In this document: one piece after another, positions 43,263 through 52,940 of the stretch | Numbering within the stretch: the stretch's first letter is position 1 | Layout of the letters: each line of letters begins with the position of its first letter | Assembly: GCF_014199215.1 (NCBI RefSeq) | Contig: NZ_JACIJC010000004.1 | Span: 186,001-250,000, forward strand | Direction: 5' to 3' | Source of the DNA: Sphingobium boeckii | GTDB taxonomy: Bacteria > Pseudomonadota > Alphaproteobacteria > Sphingomonadales > Sphingomonadaceae | Length of the DNA: 64,000 nucleotides | Made by a program: the position numbers and the translations under genes | The notes under the pieces: generated by a model | The model's database searches: none | What the model saw: only the letters and a program-made list of their open reading frames with translations | Told to the model about the DNA's origin: nothing

Positions 43263-43276
43263 TGCCACTTCCTTCC

Positions 43277-46200
43277 TCAATGAACCGGCTGGGAATCTCC
43301 AAGCGCGGCGTCCAATTCGCGTCCGACGGCTTCGGGCGAACCCGTATATCGCGCCAGACGACTATAAAGAATAGGGATAAGAAACAGTGTAATGAATGTG
43401 GCGATCGAAACGCCGAACACGATCACGATGCCGATCGCCGTGCGCGATGCCGCGCCGGCACCGCCCACGATCACCAGCGGCACCGCGCCCATCACGGTGG
43501 CGATCGACGTCATCAGGATCGGGCGGAGGCGGCGGGCGGAGGCCTGGCGGATGGCATCCGCGATTTCCACGCCTTCATCGCGCAACTGATTGGCAAATTC
43601 CACGATGAGGATGCCATTTTTGGCGGCAAGGCCGACCAGCATGACGATACCGATCTGACTGTAGAGATTGATCGTCTGCCCCGTCAGCGCCAGCCCGACC
43701 ACACCGCCGGCGACGGCGAGCGGCACCGTGGCGATGATGACCAGCGGATGGACGAAGCTTTCGAACTGGGCGGCGAGCACCAGGAAAATGATGGCGATGG
43801 TGAGCCCGAAGACGATCCAGATGGAGCCACCGGTTTCCTTGAAGGCCTGGCTCTGGCCGCGATAGCCGACAGCCGTCACCTCCGGAGAATTGGCCGCCTG
43901 CGTCTCGAGGAAGGTCAGCGCCTCACCCAGCGAATAGCCCGGTGCCAGAGCACCCTGCAGCGTGATCGCGCGCATCTTCTGAAACCGCCCCAGATCGCGC
44001 GGCCCGGCGGTTTCCCGGGTGGTGACCAGATTGGAGAGCGGGATAAGATCGCCCGACCGGCCCCGCACATAGATTTGCGACAAATTCTGAAGACCGGCGC
44101 GGTCGGCTGCGTCGGCCTGCACGATCACGCGATATTCCTCGCCGCGATCGAGATAGGTGGAGACGCGCCGCGATCCGAGCAGCGATTGCAGCGCCGCGCT
44201 CACGTCCGAGATGGAAACACCCAGATCGCCCGCACGCGCGGTGTTCACCTCGACGCGGAGTTGCGGTTTGGTTTCCTTATAATCCGAATCGAGATTGACG
44301 ATGCCGGGGTTGCTGGCCGCAGCCGCCATGATCCGGTCACGCGCCACCACCAGCTCTTCATAACTATTGCCCGCGATCACGAAGCTGATCGGATTGTTAC
44401 TGCCGCGACCACCGATCGGCGCGCGCACGCTGGCATTGCCGCGCACTGCGGGCTGATTGCGCAGCACGCGATTGACCTGATCGGCCACATCCTGCGTCGT
44501 CCGCGTGCGTTCTTCCCAGGGCTTGAGAAACAGTGTGTAGCCGCCGCTGTTGAAATCATCGCTCGTGCCGCTGAAATTGGCCGGCGTGCGTGAAATAATG
44601 CCCGATACGGTGCCTTCATCCACCATCGGCATCATCTGCGTCAACGCCTGCGACACATAGCGATCCATGGTATCGAAGCCGGTGCCCTCGGGCGCGGATA
44701 TGTTCACCTGAACGATGCCCATGTCTTCCGAAGGGATCAGTTCGGACTTCATCAGCGTGAAGAGCCCGCCGGCACCCACCACGAACAAAGCCGTAAGGAT
44801 CATGACGATCGTCGGCTTGGCGACCACCTTGTTCAGCCGATTGGCATAGCCATTTTCGAGCCGCTGGAAATGATGATCGATCCAGCGTGTAAAGCGGCCG
44901 CGCTCCTGCTTCCTGAGCAGCTTGGAACAGAGCATCGGGGCCAGGCTGAGCGCCAGAAAGCCCGAAAAACCGATGGCTGCGATCATCGCCACCGCCAGCT
45001 CGCGGAACAGCAGGCCCGTCTGCCCGGCCAAGAACATCACCGGCACGAAGACCGCACACACCACCAGCGTGGTAGAAATGACGGCAAAGCCGACCTGCCG
45101 GGTGCCCTTGAACGCTGCGATCAGCGGCGGCTCTCCCTCTTCGATCCGGTGATAGACGTTTTCGAGCACGACAATGGCGTCATCCACAACAAGGCCAATA
45201 GCGAGCACCATGGCGAGCAGCGTCAGCAGATTGATCGAAAAGCCGGCCATCCACAGCACGGTGAACGCGCTGAGCAGGCAGATCGGCACCGTAACCGCGG
45301 GTATCAGCGTGGCCCGGGCATTGCCGAGAAACAGGAAAATCACGAGCACCACGAGGACCGCCGCCTCCAGCAACGTCTCCCACACACGATCGATCGCCCG
45401 GCTGATGAACAGCGCGTCATCCGCGCCGACCCCGATCGTCATGCCCGCCGGCAAATTCGCCTTCATGGCTTCGGCTTCGGCCTTGGCGCGATCGGCCACT
45501 TCCAGCGTATTGGCGCCCGACTGGCGAACGATCCCGAGCCCGACCGCCTGTTTGCCGTTCAGCCTGAACTGCTGATAGGGATTTTCCGGGCCTTGCTCGA
45601 CCCGCGCCACATCCCCCAGGCGCACCAGATAGCCATTGGCACCACGCCCGATGACGAGGTTCATAAAATCCGCGGGCGTGGAGAATGCGCGCTCGACCCG
45701 GAGCGTGACGTTCTGATCCTTGGATTCGAGGCGTCCGGCAGGAAGCTCGACATTCTGGTTGCGCAGCGCGGTTTCCACGTCAGCCGGCGTCAGGCGGAAT
45801 GCGGCCAGCCGCTCGGGCTTCATCCACACGCGCATGGAGGGGCGCGCCTCGCCGCCGACGAACACCCGCGCCACACCGTCGATCGACGAAAAGCGGTCTA
45901 TCAGAGTGCGGTCGGCATAGTCGCTGAGCTGCAGCTTGGTCCATCCTGGCTTGGAGACGATGAAGAACAGGATGGGAGACGCATCCGCATCGGTTTTGCG
46001 GACCTCGGGCGCAAGCGCCTCTTCGGGCAAATCCTCCACCGCGCTCGCGACCCGATCGCGCACGTCGTTCGCCGCGGATTCGATATCGCGGCCCGGATTG
46101 AACTCGACGGTGATATCGGATTGGCCATCACGCGATCGCGAGGTGATGGCCAAAATACCCTCGATGCCGGCGAGCTGCTCTTCCAGAACCTGGGTGATGC

Positions 46201-46384
46201 GGGATTCGACCACGCTGGCCGCAGCACCGGTATAAGTGGTCTGGACCGAGACCACAGGCGGATCGGTATCAGGATATTCGCGGATCGACAGGCTGAAATA
46301 GGCGACGATACCGACGATGCAGAGCAGGATGGCGATGACCGTGGCGAAGACAGGCCGGCGGACCGAGAGATCGGAAAGCTGCAT
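43277..46384 (-). CDS. RND efflux pump inner-membrane transporter (HAE1/AcrB type)
   Basis: A proton-driven trimeric exporter of 1035 residues. Signs are the N-terminal MQLSDLSVRRPVFATVIAIL, 12 hydrophobic helices in two halves with large periplasmic loops, the proton-relay Asp pair in GLVVDDAIVVLENV, and GAVPLVIVGGAGAASR near the end. The adaptor gene is 11 bases upstream; no outer-membrane factor is present, so TolC-like protein must come from elsewhere. It resembles MexK/MdtC-like or MuxC-like pumps more than AcrB proper. The substrate is unknown. Confidence 0.95.
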   Translation of the reverse strand: MQLSDLSVRRPVFATVIAILLCIVGIVAYFSLSIREYPDTDPPVVSVQTTYTGAAASVVESRITQVLEEQLAGIEGILAITSRSRDGQSDITVEFNPGRDIESAANDVRDRVASAVEDLPEEALAPEVRKTDADASPILFFIVSKPGWTKLQLSDYADRTLIDRFSSIDGVARVFVGGEARPSMRVWMKPERLAAFRLTPADVETALRNQNVELPAGRLESKDQNVTLRVERAFSTPADFMNLVIGRGANGYLVRLGDVARVEQGPENPYQQFRLNGKQAVGLGIVRQSGANTLEVADRAKAEAEAMKANLPAGMTIGVGADDALFISRAIDRVWETLLEAAVLVVLVIFLFLGNARATLIPAVTVPICLLSAFTVLWMAGFSINLLTLLAMVLAIGLVVDDAIVVLENVYHRIEEGEPPLIAAFKGTRQVGFAVISTTLVVCAVFVPVMFLAGQTGLLFRELAVAMIAAIGFSGFLALSLAPMLCSKLLRKQERGRFTRWIDHHFQRLENGYANRLNKVVAKPTIVMILTALFVVGAGGLFTLMKSELIPSEDMGIVQVNISAPEGTGFDTMDRYVSQALTQMMPMVDEGTVSGIISRTPANFSGTSDDFNSGGYTLFLKPWEERTRTTQDVADQVNRVLRNQPAVRGNASVRAPIGGRGSNNPISFVIAGNSYEELVVARDRIMAAAASNPGIVNLDSDYKETKPQLRVEVNTARAGDLGVSISDVSAALQSLLGSRRVSTYLDRGEEYRVIVQADAADRAGLQNLSQIYVRGRSGDLIPLSNLVTTRETAGPRDLGRFQKMRAITLQGALAPGYSLGEALTFLETQAANSPEVTAVGYRGQSQAFKETGGSIWIVFGLTIAIIFLVLAAQFESFVHPLVIIATVPLAVAGGVVGLALTGQTINLYSQIGIVMLVGLAAKNGILIVEFANQLRDEGVEIADAIRQASARRLRPILMTSIATVMGAVPLVIVGGAGAASRTAIGIVIVFGVSIATFITLFLIPILYSRLARYTGSPEAVGRELDAALGDSQPVH

Positions 46385-46395
46385 CCTCGGCCGCT

Positions 46396-47445
46396 CTAAT
46401 TGCGCGCCGCGGCCGGCTTCGCATTCTGCGCGCCCGCCAGGCTGACCTTCATGCCGTCCGCCAGCTTGACCACGCCTTCGGTCACGATCCGCTGGCCGGG
46501 ACTGAGGCCTTGCAGAATCTCGACGACGCCATTCTGCCGCGCCCCGATCTTGACCGGCGCACGCTTTACCTTGCCGCCTTCACCGATCAGGAAGACATAG
46601 CTCTGATTGGCCTCCCCCACGATGGCGAGTTCGGGCACGGACACGGCGTTGCGGGCGGCGGATTCCACCGTCACGGTCAGCAACATACCGGGCTTCAGCA
46701 GCCTTTCGGGATTGGGCAGGATCGCACGGACGGTGACCGCGCGGGTCTCCGCATTCACCACCGGATCGATGCTCTCGATCACGCCGCGAAAAGGTTTGCC
46801 GGGATAGGCCGCGGCGATGGCGGCGATCGCCTGCCCGGGCGCGAGCGAGGCCAGCAGCGTCTCGGGCACCGAGAAATCCAGCTTGATCCGCGAAACATCG
46901 CTGATCGTGGCGATCTCCGTGCCCGCCGTCACGATGGCACCCAGAGAGATATTGCGCAGGGACAGCCAGCCGCCAAAGGGCGCGCGGATCACGCGATCGT
47001 CGATCGAGGCGCGCGCGGACGATGCCGAGGCGCGCGCCGCGCCCGCCAGCGCAACCTGCGTATCAACCGCCGCCTTGGTCGCGAAGCCACGCGCCTTGAG
47101 CTGTTCGAGGCGGCCCAATTGCAGATCGGCCTCCCGCTGCCGCGCGGCGGCCTCGGCCAGGGAGGCGTCTTCCTGCCCCAGCGCCAGCACCGCGACCACC
47201 TGCCCCGCGCCGACATAGCCGCCATCGCGGAAATTCAGCTTGGTGATCCGTTCGGTCACGGGCGCGGCGAGGATCACCTGCTCATTCGCCAAGGCGGTGC
47301 CCACCGCATCGATGCGATCCACGAAACGCTGGCTGGTAACGGCCTCTGCCTTCACCAAAGGCGCATCCGGCGTTTTCGCGCCCTTGTCGCCGCCACAGGC
47401 AGCGAGAAGCGCGATCGGGAGAAAGGCGATTATTGTGAGACGCAT
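46396..47445 (-). CDS. RND efflux periplasmic adaptor lipoprotein
   Basis: Membrane-fusion protein of 349 residues linking the pump to an outer-membrane channel. ATG 47445 gives a lipoprotein signal (LLAACGG, Cys16). The lipoyl/barrel-sandwich halves surround a short hairpin (AEAAARQREADLQLGRLEQL), then a beta-barrel and a membrane-proximal domain (SYVFLIGEGGKVKRAPVKIG). The short hairpin is typical of MdtA/MexH-like adaptors. It is the first gene of adaptor-pump-tspO-ubiK. Confidence 0.94.
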   Translation of the reverse strand: MRLTIIAFLPIALLAACGGDKGAKTPDAPLVKAEAVTSQRFVDRIDAVGTALANEQVILAAPVTERITKLNFRDGGYVGAGQVVAVLALGQEDASLAEAAARQREADLQLGRLEQLKARGFATKAAVDTQVALAGAARASASSARASIDDRVIRAPFGGWLSLRNISLGAIVTAGTEIATISDVSRIKLDFSVPETLLASLAPGQAIAAIAAAYPGKPFRGVIESIDPVVNAETRAVTVRAILPNPERLLKPGMLLTVTVESAARNAVSVPELAIVGEANQSYVFLIGEGGKVKRAPVKIGARQNGVVEILQGLSPGQRIVTEGVVKLADGMKVSLAGAQNAKPAAARN

Positions 47446-47510
47446 AGGGATCGCAGCTATCGCGAGGGCGAATGATTGGCAAGCGCGGGACTTGTCGCAA
47501 TTTGTCGCAA

Positions 47511-48234
<724 letters not shown>

Positions 48235-48242
<8 letters not shown>

Positions 48243-48642
48243 GGAAAGGGTTCGTGATGCGGAGACGGCCGTCGATGAGAAGGCCATGGTGCATGTCTTC
48301 CGACCACAGCACGTCGCATTCCGCGGACAATGCCGCGGCAATCATCAGCGCATCGAAGAATGACACTTGATAACGGTCCGCAATCGCCAGACCATGCTCG
48401 TGTACATCTGTTCCTATTGGAATCACATTGAAACAGAAACCTCTGATAAGGGCGATGGATTCCGATACCTCGGCCCAAGACATGCCCAATTTCCGGCTTG
48501 CCACATGCGCAAACTCATTGAGTGCCTGAACGCTGATCACGTCGGCCGATGCCATGATGTCCTTGGCCGGCTGTGCCTTTTTGTCTTGGGAAAAAGCGTA
48601 GATTAGGATGTTTGTATCCAGGCAAGCCCGGTCAGCGGGCAT
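48235..48642 (-). CDS. vapC: VapC-type PIN-domain toxin
   Basis: A 135-residue PIN ribonuclease. The four acidic metal ligands are visible: Asp9 (LDTNILIYAF), Glu43 (LNEFAHV), Asp97 (SFFDALMIAAAL) and Asp116 (LWSEDM). Such toxins cleave tRNA or rRNA when the antitoxin is lost. It overlaps vapB by 11 bases upstream and tlyA by 8 bases downstream, making a tightly coupled trio. Intact length; no sign of decay. Confidence 0.93.
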
Positions 48643-48862
48643 TGGCTTCTTCTCGATCGAATTTCCAACCCTTGGGCAGAGGTTTGGATAGCGCCCTCAT
48701 GCGTGCAAACACCGACTCGCGATCAACGGGTTTGGGCGTAATCTTGAGTTTTCCGTCTTCAGCAGACACATCAAGATCATCTCCTTCCTTGATGTTAAGC
48801 GCGCGCGCGACATCGGCGGGGATACGGACGGCGAGGCTGTTGCCCCATTTGGCGACCTGCAT
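48632..48862 (-). CDS. vapB: VapB/AbrB-type antitoxin
   Basis: 76 residues from ATG 48862, with GGAG 6 bases upstream. The SpoVT-AbrB DNA-binding domain is MQVAKWGNSLAVRIPADVAR with KEGDDLDVSAEDGKLKITP; the C-terminal tail (SVFARMRALSKPLPKGWKFD) should wrap the PIN toxin. The frame overlaps vapC, as usual for type II pairs. The protein is expected to repress its own promoter; a candidate operator is not obvious by eye. Confidence 0.93.
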   Translation of the reverse strand: MQVAKWGNSLAVRIPADVARALNIKEGDDLDVSAEDGKLKITPKPVDRESVFARMRALSKPLPKGWKFDREEANAR

Positions 48863-48917
48863 GGCGGACTCCACGGATATACAGCGAGCCGCCATGTATA
48901 TCATGCGCCGCGCATTC

Positions 48918-51413
48918 TTACAATTCGCGCAACGCCCGTGCGGGCCGCGCCGCCAGCGCCGGAAGCGCGCCGAGAAGGCCGATGCCCAGCGTGAGCACAG
49001 CGCCGGTGGCGAGCGTGATCAGCACCACGGCCCAATCCGTCGCCCAATCCAGATCGAGCACCTGGGTGACCACATACCAGCCCGCAATGCTCCCGATCAG
49101 CAGCGCGACCGCGGCCACGATCAGCGCGAGGACGAGATATTCGAGCGCCTGCGAGGCCAGCACCTGCCGCCGCGTCGCACCGAGCAGCTTGAGCAGAACC
49201 GCATCATAGATGCGCGACCGGCGCGAGGCGGCGATGGCACCGATCAGCACGGCGATCCCGGCGGCGACCGCCACCGAGGCCGCAGCGCGGACCGCGGTGG
49301 AAAGCTGACCCAGAAGATCGCCCACCTGCGTGATCACATCCTTCACGCGGATCATCGAGACCGAGGGAAATTCGTTGCTGACCGCGCGGCTGAGCGCGGC
49401 TTCGCGATCCGCCGGCAGGCCGATCGTCGCCATGAAGCTGTGGGGGGCGCCTTCCAATGTGCCGGGCGAAAAGACCATGACGAAATTGAAGCCCATCGTA
49501 TCCCAATTGATCTCCCTGAGCGACGCGATCTTTGCGGTGATCTCAACGCCGAGCACCGAAACAGTGATCGTATCGCCCACGCCGATGTTCAGAATTTCGG
49601 CGGCGCGCTGATCGAGCGAAACCAGCGGCGGGCCGGCATAATCGGCGGGCCACCATTGACCAGCGACGATGCGGCTGCCCTCCGGCACTTCTGCAGCATA
49701 GGTCAGGCCGCGATCGCCGCGGAGAATCCATGCGCCTTCGGGAATGGTCTTCATATCCTGAACACGCGTCTCGCCCACCGCGACGACCGGGCCGCGCAGC
49801 GACGGGACCGTGGTGATGTCCGCGCCCGGCGCCTGTTGCGCCAGGATCTGCTTGAAGCGGCCGATCTCGTCGACCGGGATATCGAGCGCGAAGAAGCTGG
49901 GTGCCTTGGCCGGCACGGTGCGCTCGATCTGGCCGGAGAGATTGGTTTCGATGACGGCGAGCGTGACGAAGAGCGTGAGCCCCAGGCCGAGCGCGACGAC
50001 CAGGCGGTCCGTCTGCGCGCCTGGCCGGTGCAGATTGGCGAGCGCCAGCCGGATCAGAGGACGGCGCGGGCGCGGCAGGATCGAGGCGATGCGGCGGACG
50101 GCCCAGCCCAGTGCGTAAAGCAAGGCCAGCATCGCGAGCGCGGCGGCGACAAAGCCCGCCGCAAACAGCGGCTCCCGCGCCGTCCCGATCGCGAGCGCCA
50201 CGATGAGCGCGGCGGAGAGCGCGACGGCGATGAGCGTCCGTGCGGGCGGGCGGGCCATCGGCTCCACCCCGCCCCGGAACAGCGATCCCGCGGGCACGGC
50301 CCGCGCGCGGGCGAGCGGGATGAGCGCGAAGACGGTGGCGATCAGAACCCCATAAGCCGCGCTCACCAGCAGAGGCAGCGGATAAACCGCGAGACGCGGC
50401 GCGACCGGCAGCGCATTCCCGGCGATGCTGGTGACCAGCCAAGGCACGAGCGCACCGATCGCCAGCCCGGCGAGAATGCCGCCCGCCGCGACGACCGCGA
50501 TCTGAATCACATGGATGCGAAAGATCATGGCGGACGACGCCCCGAGCGTCTTCAGCGTGGCGATGCCGCTGCGCTTGCCTTCGAGCCATGAGGCCACGCC
50601 ATTGCCGACACCGATGCCGGCGACGACCAAGGCCGCCAGCCCAACCAGCGACAGGAATTGTCCCAGCCGCTCGATGAAACGCCGCGTGCCGGGCGCGCCA
50701 TTGGTGCGATCCTGCACTTCCCAGCCAGCGCTGGGAAATTGCTTCTGGAATGCCAGGCCGAGCGCGGCAGGGTCCGCCGCGGCCGGCAGCTTGATCCGGT
50801 AGCGACTGTTGAAAAGGCTGCCCGGCTGGATCAGATTGGTCGCCGCCATACCGTCCAGATCGACCAAGGCCGCGGGGCCGAGCGCGAACCCCTCACCCAC
50901 CCGATCCGGTTCGTCTGCGATCAGGCCGATGATCTTCAACTCGGCATCGCCGAAGCGGATCATCCCCCCGACTTTCAGATCGAGCTTCTCGGCCAGTGCG
51001 GGCGCGATCGCGATCTGCCGTCCCTTGGGCCGCGGGGCGAGCGCACCGGGGGCCATTTTGAAGGTACCATAAAGCGGCCAGGCGGTGTCCACCCCCTTCA
51101 GCTCGGCCAGCACGCTTTGGCCGCCATCGGGACGCGCAGCCATGGCGCGCAAACGAACAGATTCGGAAACCCGACCAACCCTGTCGAACGCGGCCCGCTC
51201 CACCGGATCCGCCGCGCGCTGGACGATCCGCATCTCGAGATCGCCGCCCAGGATCTCCTGGCCGCGCGCCGAAAGTTCAGCCACGATCGCGGAGGAGAGA
51301 CTGCCGACGCCCGCGAGCGCCGCGACGCCGAGGAGCAGACAGATGGCGAGCAGCCGCAAGCCTTTCAGGCCGCCACGGAGGTCTCGGAGCGCCAGCCGGA
51401 GGGAGAGGTTCAT
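48918..51413 (-). CDS. FtsX-like ABC permease (YbbP-type)
   Basis: An 831-residue permease with 10 hydrophobic segments, two FtsX-type modules and two large periplasmic domains. It begins MNLSLRLALRDLRGGLKGLR, and has the KTLGASSAMIFRIHVIQIAV and LLGATRRQVLASQALEYLVLAL coupling runs. With the adjacent YbbA-type ATPase and the tesA esterase it reproduces the tesA-ybbA-ybbP set of many proteobacteria, thought to handle lipids or hydrophobic compounds at the envelope. A paired repeat lies between it and the ATPase gene. Confidence 0.92.
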   Translation of the reverse strand: MNLSLRLALRDLRGGLKGLRLLAICLLLGVAALAGVGSLSSAIVAELSARGQEILGGDLEMRIVQRAADPVERAAFDRVGRVSESVRLRAMAARPDGGQSVLAELKGVDTAWPLYGTFKMAPGALAPRPKGRQIAIAPALAEKLDLKVGGMIRFGDAELKIIGLIADEPDRVGEGFALGPAALVDLDGMAATNLIQPGSLFNSRYRIKLPAAADPAALGLAFQKQFPSAGWEVQDRTNGAPGTRRFIERLGQFLSLVGLAALVVAGIGVGNGVASWLEGKRSGIATLKTLGASSAMIFRIHVIQIAVVAAGGILAGLAIGALVPWLVTSIAGNALPVAPRLAVYPLPLLVSAAYGVLIATVFALIPLARARAVPAGSLFRGGVEPMARPPARTLIAVALSAALIVALAIGTAREPLFAAGFVAAALAMLALLYALGWAVRRIASILPRPRRPLIRLALANLHRPGAQTDRLVVALGLGLTLFVTLAVIETNLSGQIERTVPAKAPSFFALDIPVDEIGRFKQILAQQAPGADITTVPSLRGPVVAVGETRVQDMKTIPEGAWILRGDRGLTYAAEVPEGSRIVAGQWWPADYAGPPLVSLDQRAAEILNIGVGDTITVSVLGVEITAKIASLREINWDTMGFNFVMVFSPGTLEGAPHSFMATIGLPADREAALSRAVSNEFPSVSMIRVKDVITQVGDLLGQLSTAVRAAASVAVAAGIAVLIGAIAASRRSRIYDAVLLKLLGATRRQVLASQALEYLVLALIVAAVALLIGSIAGWYVVTQVLDLDWATDWAVVLITLATGAVLTLGIGLLGALPALAARPARALREL

Positions 51414-51430
51414 GAAAGCCCCAATCTCCC

Positions 51431-51515
51431 GTCATTCCCGCGAAAGCCGGAATCCCGCTGCCTTAATGGGTCGGAGCGAAAAAAGAAGCGGGATCCCCGC
51501 TTTCGCGAGGATGAC
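51431..51515. repeat. GTCA-hairpin-TCCCGCT paired repeat, copy D (inside the ybb operon)
   Basis: 85 bases between the ATPase stop and the permease start. The left arm (51431-51459) and the inverted right arm (51487-51515) both read GTCA, CCCGCG-type hairpin, TCCCGCT. The filler is 27 bases, related in size to copy A at 5807 but different in sequence. Confidence 0.8.
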
Positions 51516-51528
51516 GTTGAAATACCCG

Positions 51529-52221
51529 TCACGCCGCCACCCGATCCGCCACGATCGCGCCGTCGCGCATCTCCACGATGCGGCTGCAGCGGACGCCCAG
51601 CGCCTGATCATGGGTAATCACGATCAGGGTCGCGCCGGTGTCGCGCTGGCGTTCGAAGAGCAGGTCCATGATCGACGAACCGGTGGCCGCATCCAGATTG
51701 CCCGTAGGTTCATCGGCAAAGAGGATCGCGGGGCGCGGGGCGATGGCGCGGGCGATCGCCACACGCTGCTGCTCGCCGCCCGAAAGCTGGACGGGATAAT
51801 GGCCGGTGCGATGCCCCAGCCCCACTGATTCCAGTTCGACGCGCGCGCGATCGAAGGCATCGTCCACGCCAGCCAGTTCAAGCGGCACCGCCACATTCTC
51901 CAATGCGGTCATCGTCGGGAGCAAATGGAAGCTCTGCAGCACGATTCCAATGCGGCCACGCCGGGCGAGCGCCAGGCCATCTTCATCCAGCGCGCCGAAA
52001 TCCTTGCCCGCCACCTCGATGCTCCCCCCGCTCGCGCGTTCCAGCCCGGCCAGCACCGCCATGAGCGAGGACTTCCCCGATCCCGAAGGCCCGAGCAGCG
52101 CCAGGCTCTCGCCCCGCGCGACTTCGAGATCGATGCCGCGAAGAATCTGCACCTGTGTGGAGCCCTGCCCCAATGCCAGGGTGACATTGCGGGCGCGGAT
52201 CACGATATCGGTCTGTGTCAT
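51529..52221 (-). CDS. ABC transporter ATPase (YbbA-type)
   Basis: A 230-residue ATPase. Walker A is GPSGSGKS (44-51), the Q loop is VLQSFHLLPTMTA, the signature LSGGEQQRVAIARA, Walker B AILFADEPTGNLDAATG and the H switch ITHD. This is the LolD/MacB-like subtype that works with FtsX permeases. ATG 52221 is the only in-frame ATG giving a normal start; no clear ribosome site is seen. It is divergent from tesA with 18 bases between starts, so promoters overlap. Confidence 0.93.
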   Translation of the reverse strand: MTQTDIVIRARNVTLALGQGSTQVQILRGIDLEVARGESLALLGPSGSGKSSLMAVLAGLERASGGSIEVAGKDFGALDEDGLALARRGRIGIVLQSFHLLPTMTALENVAVPLELAGVDDAFDRARVELESVGLGHRTGHYPVQLSGGEQQRVAIARAIAPRPAILFADEPTGNLDAATGSSIMDLLFERQRDTGATLIVITHDQALGVRCSRIVEMRDGAIVADRVAA

Positions 52222-52239
52222 AGATGGGAGTTCGTATCC

Positions 52240-52890
52240 GTGGGAAAGATGTTCAGTGCATATGGGTGGCCGCGGCGGATTGTCCATCTCGCCCTGCTCA
52301 TTGTTTTGGGGGCGACGACCCCCGCCTTCGCCCAGCAGAAACTGGTCGTGGCGTTTGGCGACAGCCTGATGGCGGGTTACGGATTGAAGCCCGCGGAATC
52401 CTTTCCCGCGCAATTGCAGGCGTCGCTCAACCGCGGCGGCGTGAAGGCGCGGGTGCACAATGCCGGGGTATCGGGTGACACCAGCGCCGCGGGCAAGGCG
52501 CGACTGGCCTGGGTGCTGAACAGTTTGAAGGCCAAGCCCGATCTGGTGATTCTGGAGTTGGGCGCCAATGACATGCTGCGCGGGATCAAGCCCGCGCAGA
52601 CCCGGGCCAATCTGGATGCGATGATCGTGGAACTGAAGCGCCGCGGCATCCGCGTGCTCCTGGCGGGAATGCTCTCCGCCCCCAATATGGGCGCGGCCTA
52701 TCGCGGGCAATTCGATCCGATCTTTCCGCAGCTCGCAAAGAAGCACGGCGTGGCGCTTTATCCCTTTTTCATGAAGGGCGTGACGGGCAACCGGGCGCTG
52801 CTGCTGAAGGACGGGATGCACCCGACCGCCGCGGGCGTGGGCATCGTGGTGCGCGGGATCCTGCCGATGGTGAGGGCGGGGCTGCGGTAG
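52240..52890 (+). CDS. tesA: Periplasmic SGNH esterase/thioesterase TesA
   Basis: Arylesterase/acyl-CoA thioesterase I of the GDSL family, 216 residues from GTG 52240 (GGGAG 9 bases upstream) or 213 from ATG 52249. A signal peptide ends near AFA-QQ. Counting from the ATG, Ser39 (VAFGDSLMAGYGL) is the nucleophile, GANDMLRG is block III, and Asp188/His191 (DGMHP) complete the triad. Gene order next to the YbbA/YbbP genes is conserved in many bacteria. A single GTCA-type hairpin follows the stop. Confidence 0.93.
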   Translation: MGKMFSAYGWPRRIVHLALLIVLGATTPAFAQQKLVVAFGDSLMAGYGLKPAESFPAQLQASLNRGGVKARVHNAGVSGDTSAAGKARLAWVLNSLKAKPDLVILELGANDMLRGIKPAQTRANLDAMIVELKRRGIRVLLAGMLSAPNMGAAYRGQFDPIFPQLAKKHGVALYPFFMKGVTGNRALLLKDGMHPTAAGVGIVVRGILPMVRAGLR

Positions 52891-52899
52891 CCCATTTTT

Positions 52900-52925
52900 G
52901 TCCTTCCCGCGCAGGCGGGAATGAC
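52900..52925. repeat. Solo GTC-type hairpin after tesA
   Basis: GTCCTTCCCGC and GCGGGAATGAC flank a GCAG loop (10 of 11 pairs), followed by a T-run at 52931-52935. It looks like a single half unit of the GTCA-CCCGC repeat and may serve as the tesA terminator. Confidence 0.6.
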
Positions 52926-52940
52926 GCGGATTTTTACCCG

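Noticed and set aside
43121-46399. Long plus-strand frames across the RND pump region
   Set aside because: Antisense to a clear AcrB-type pump and tspO; low-complexity Arg/His/Asp composition.
48573-50591. A 672-codon open frame on the plus strand
   Set aside because: Antisense shadow of vapB and the ABC permease; Arg/Asp/His-rich without motifs or a ribosome site.
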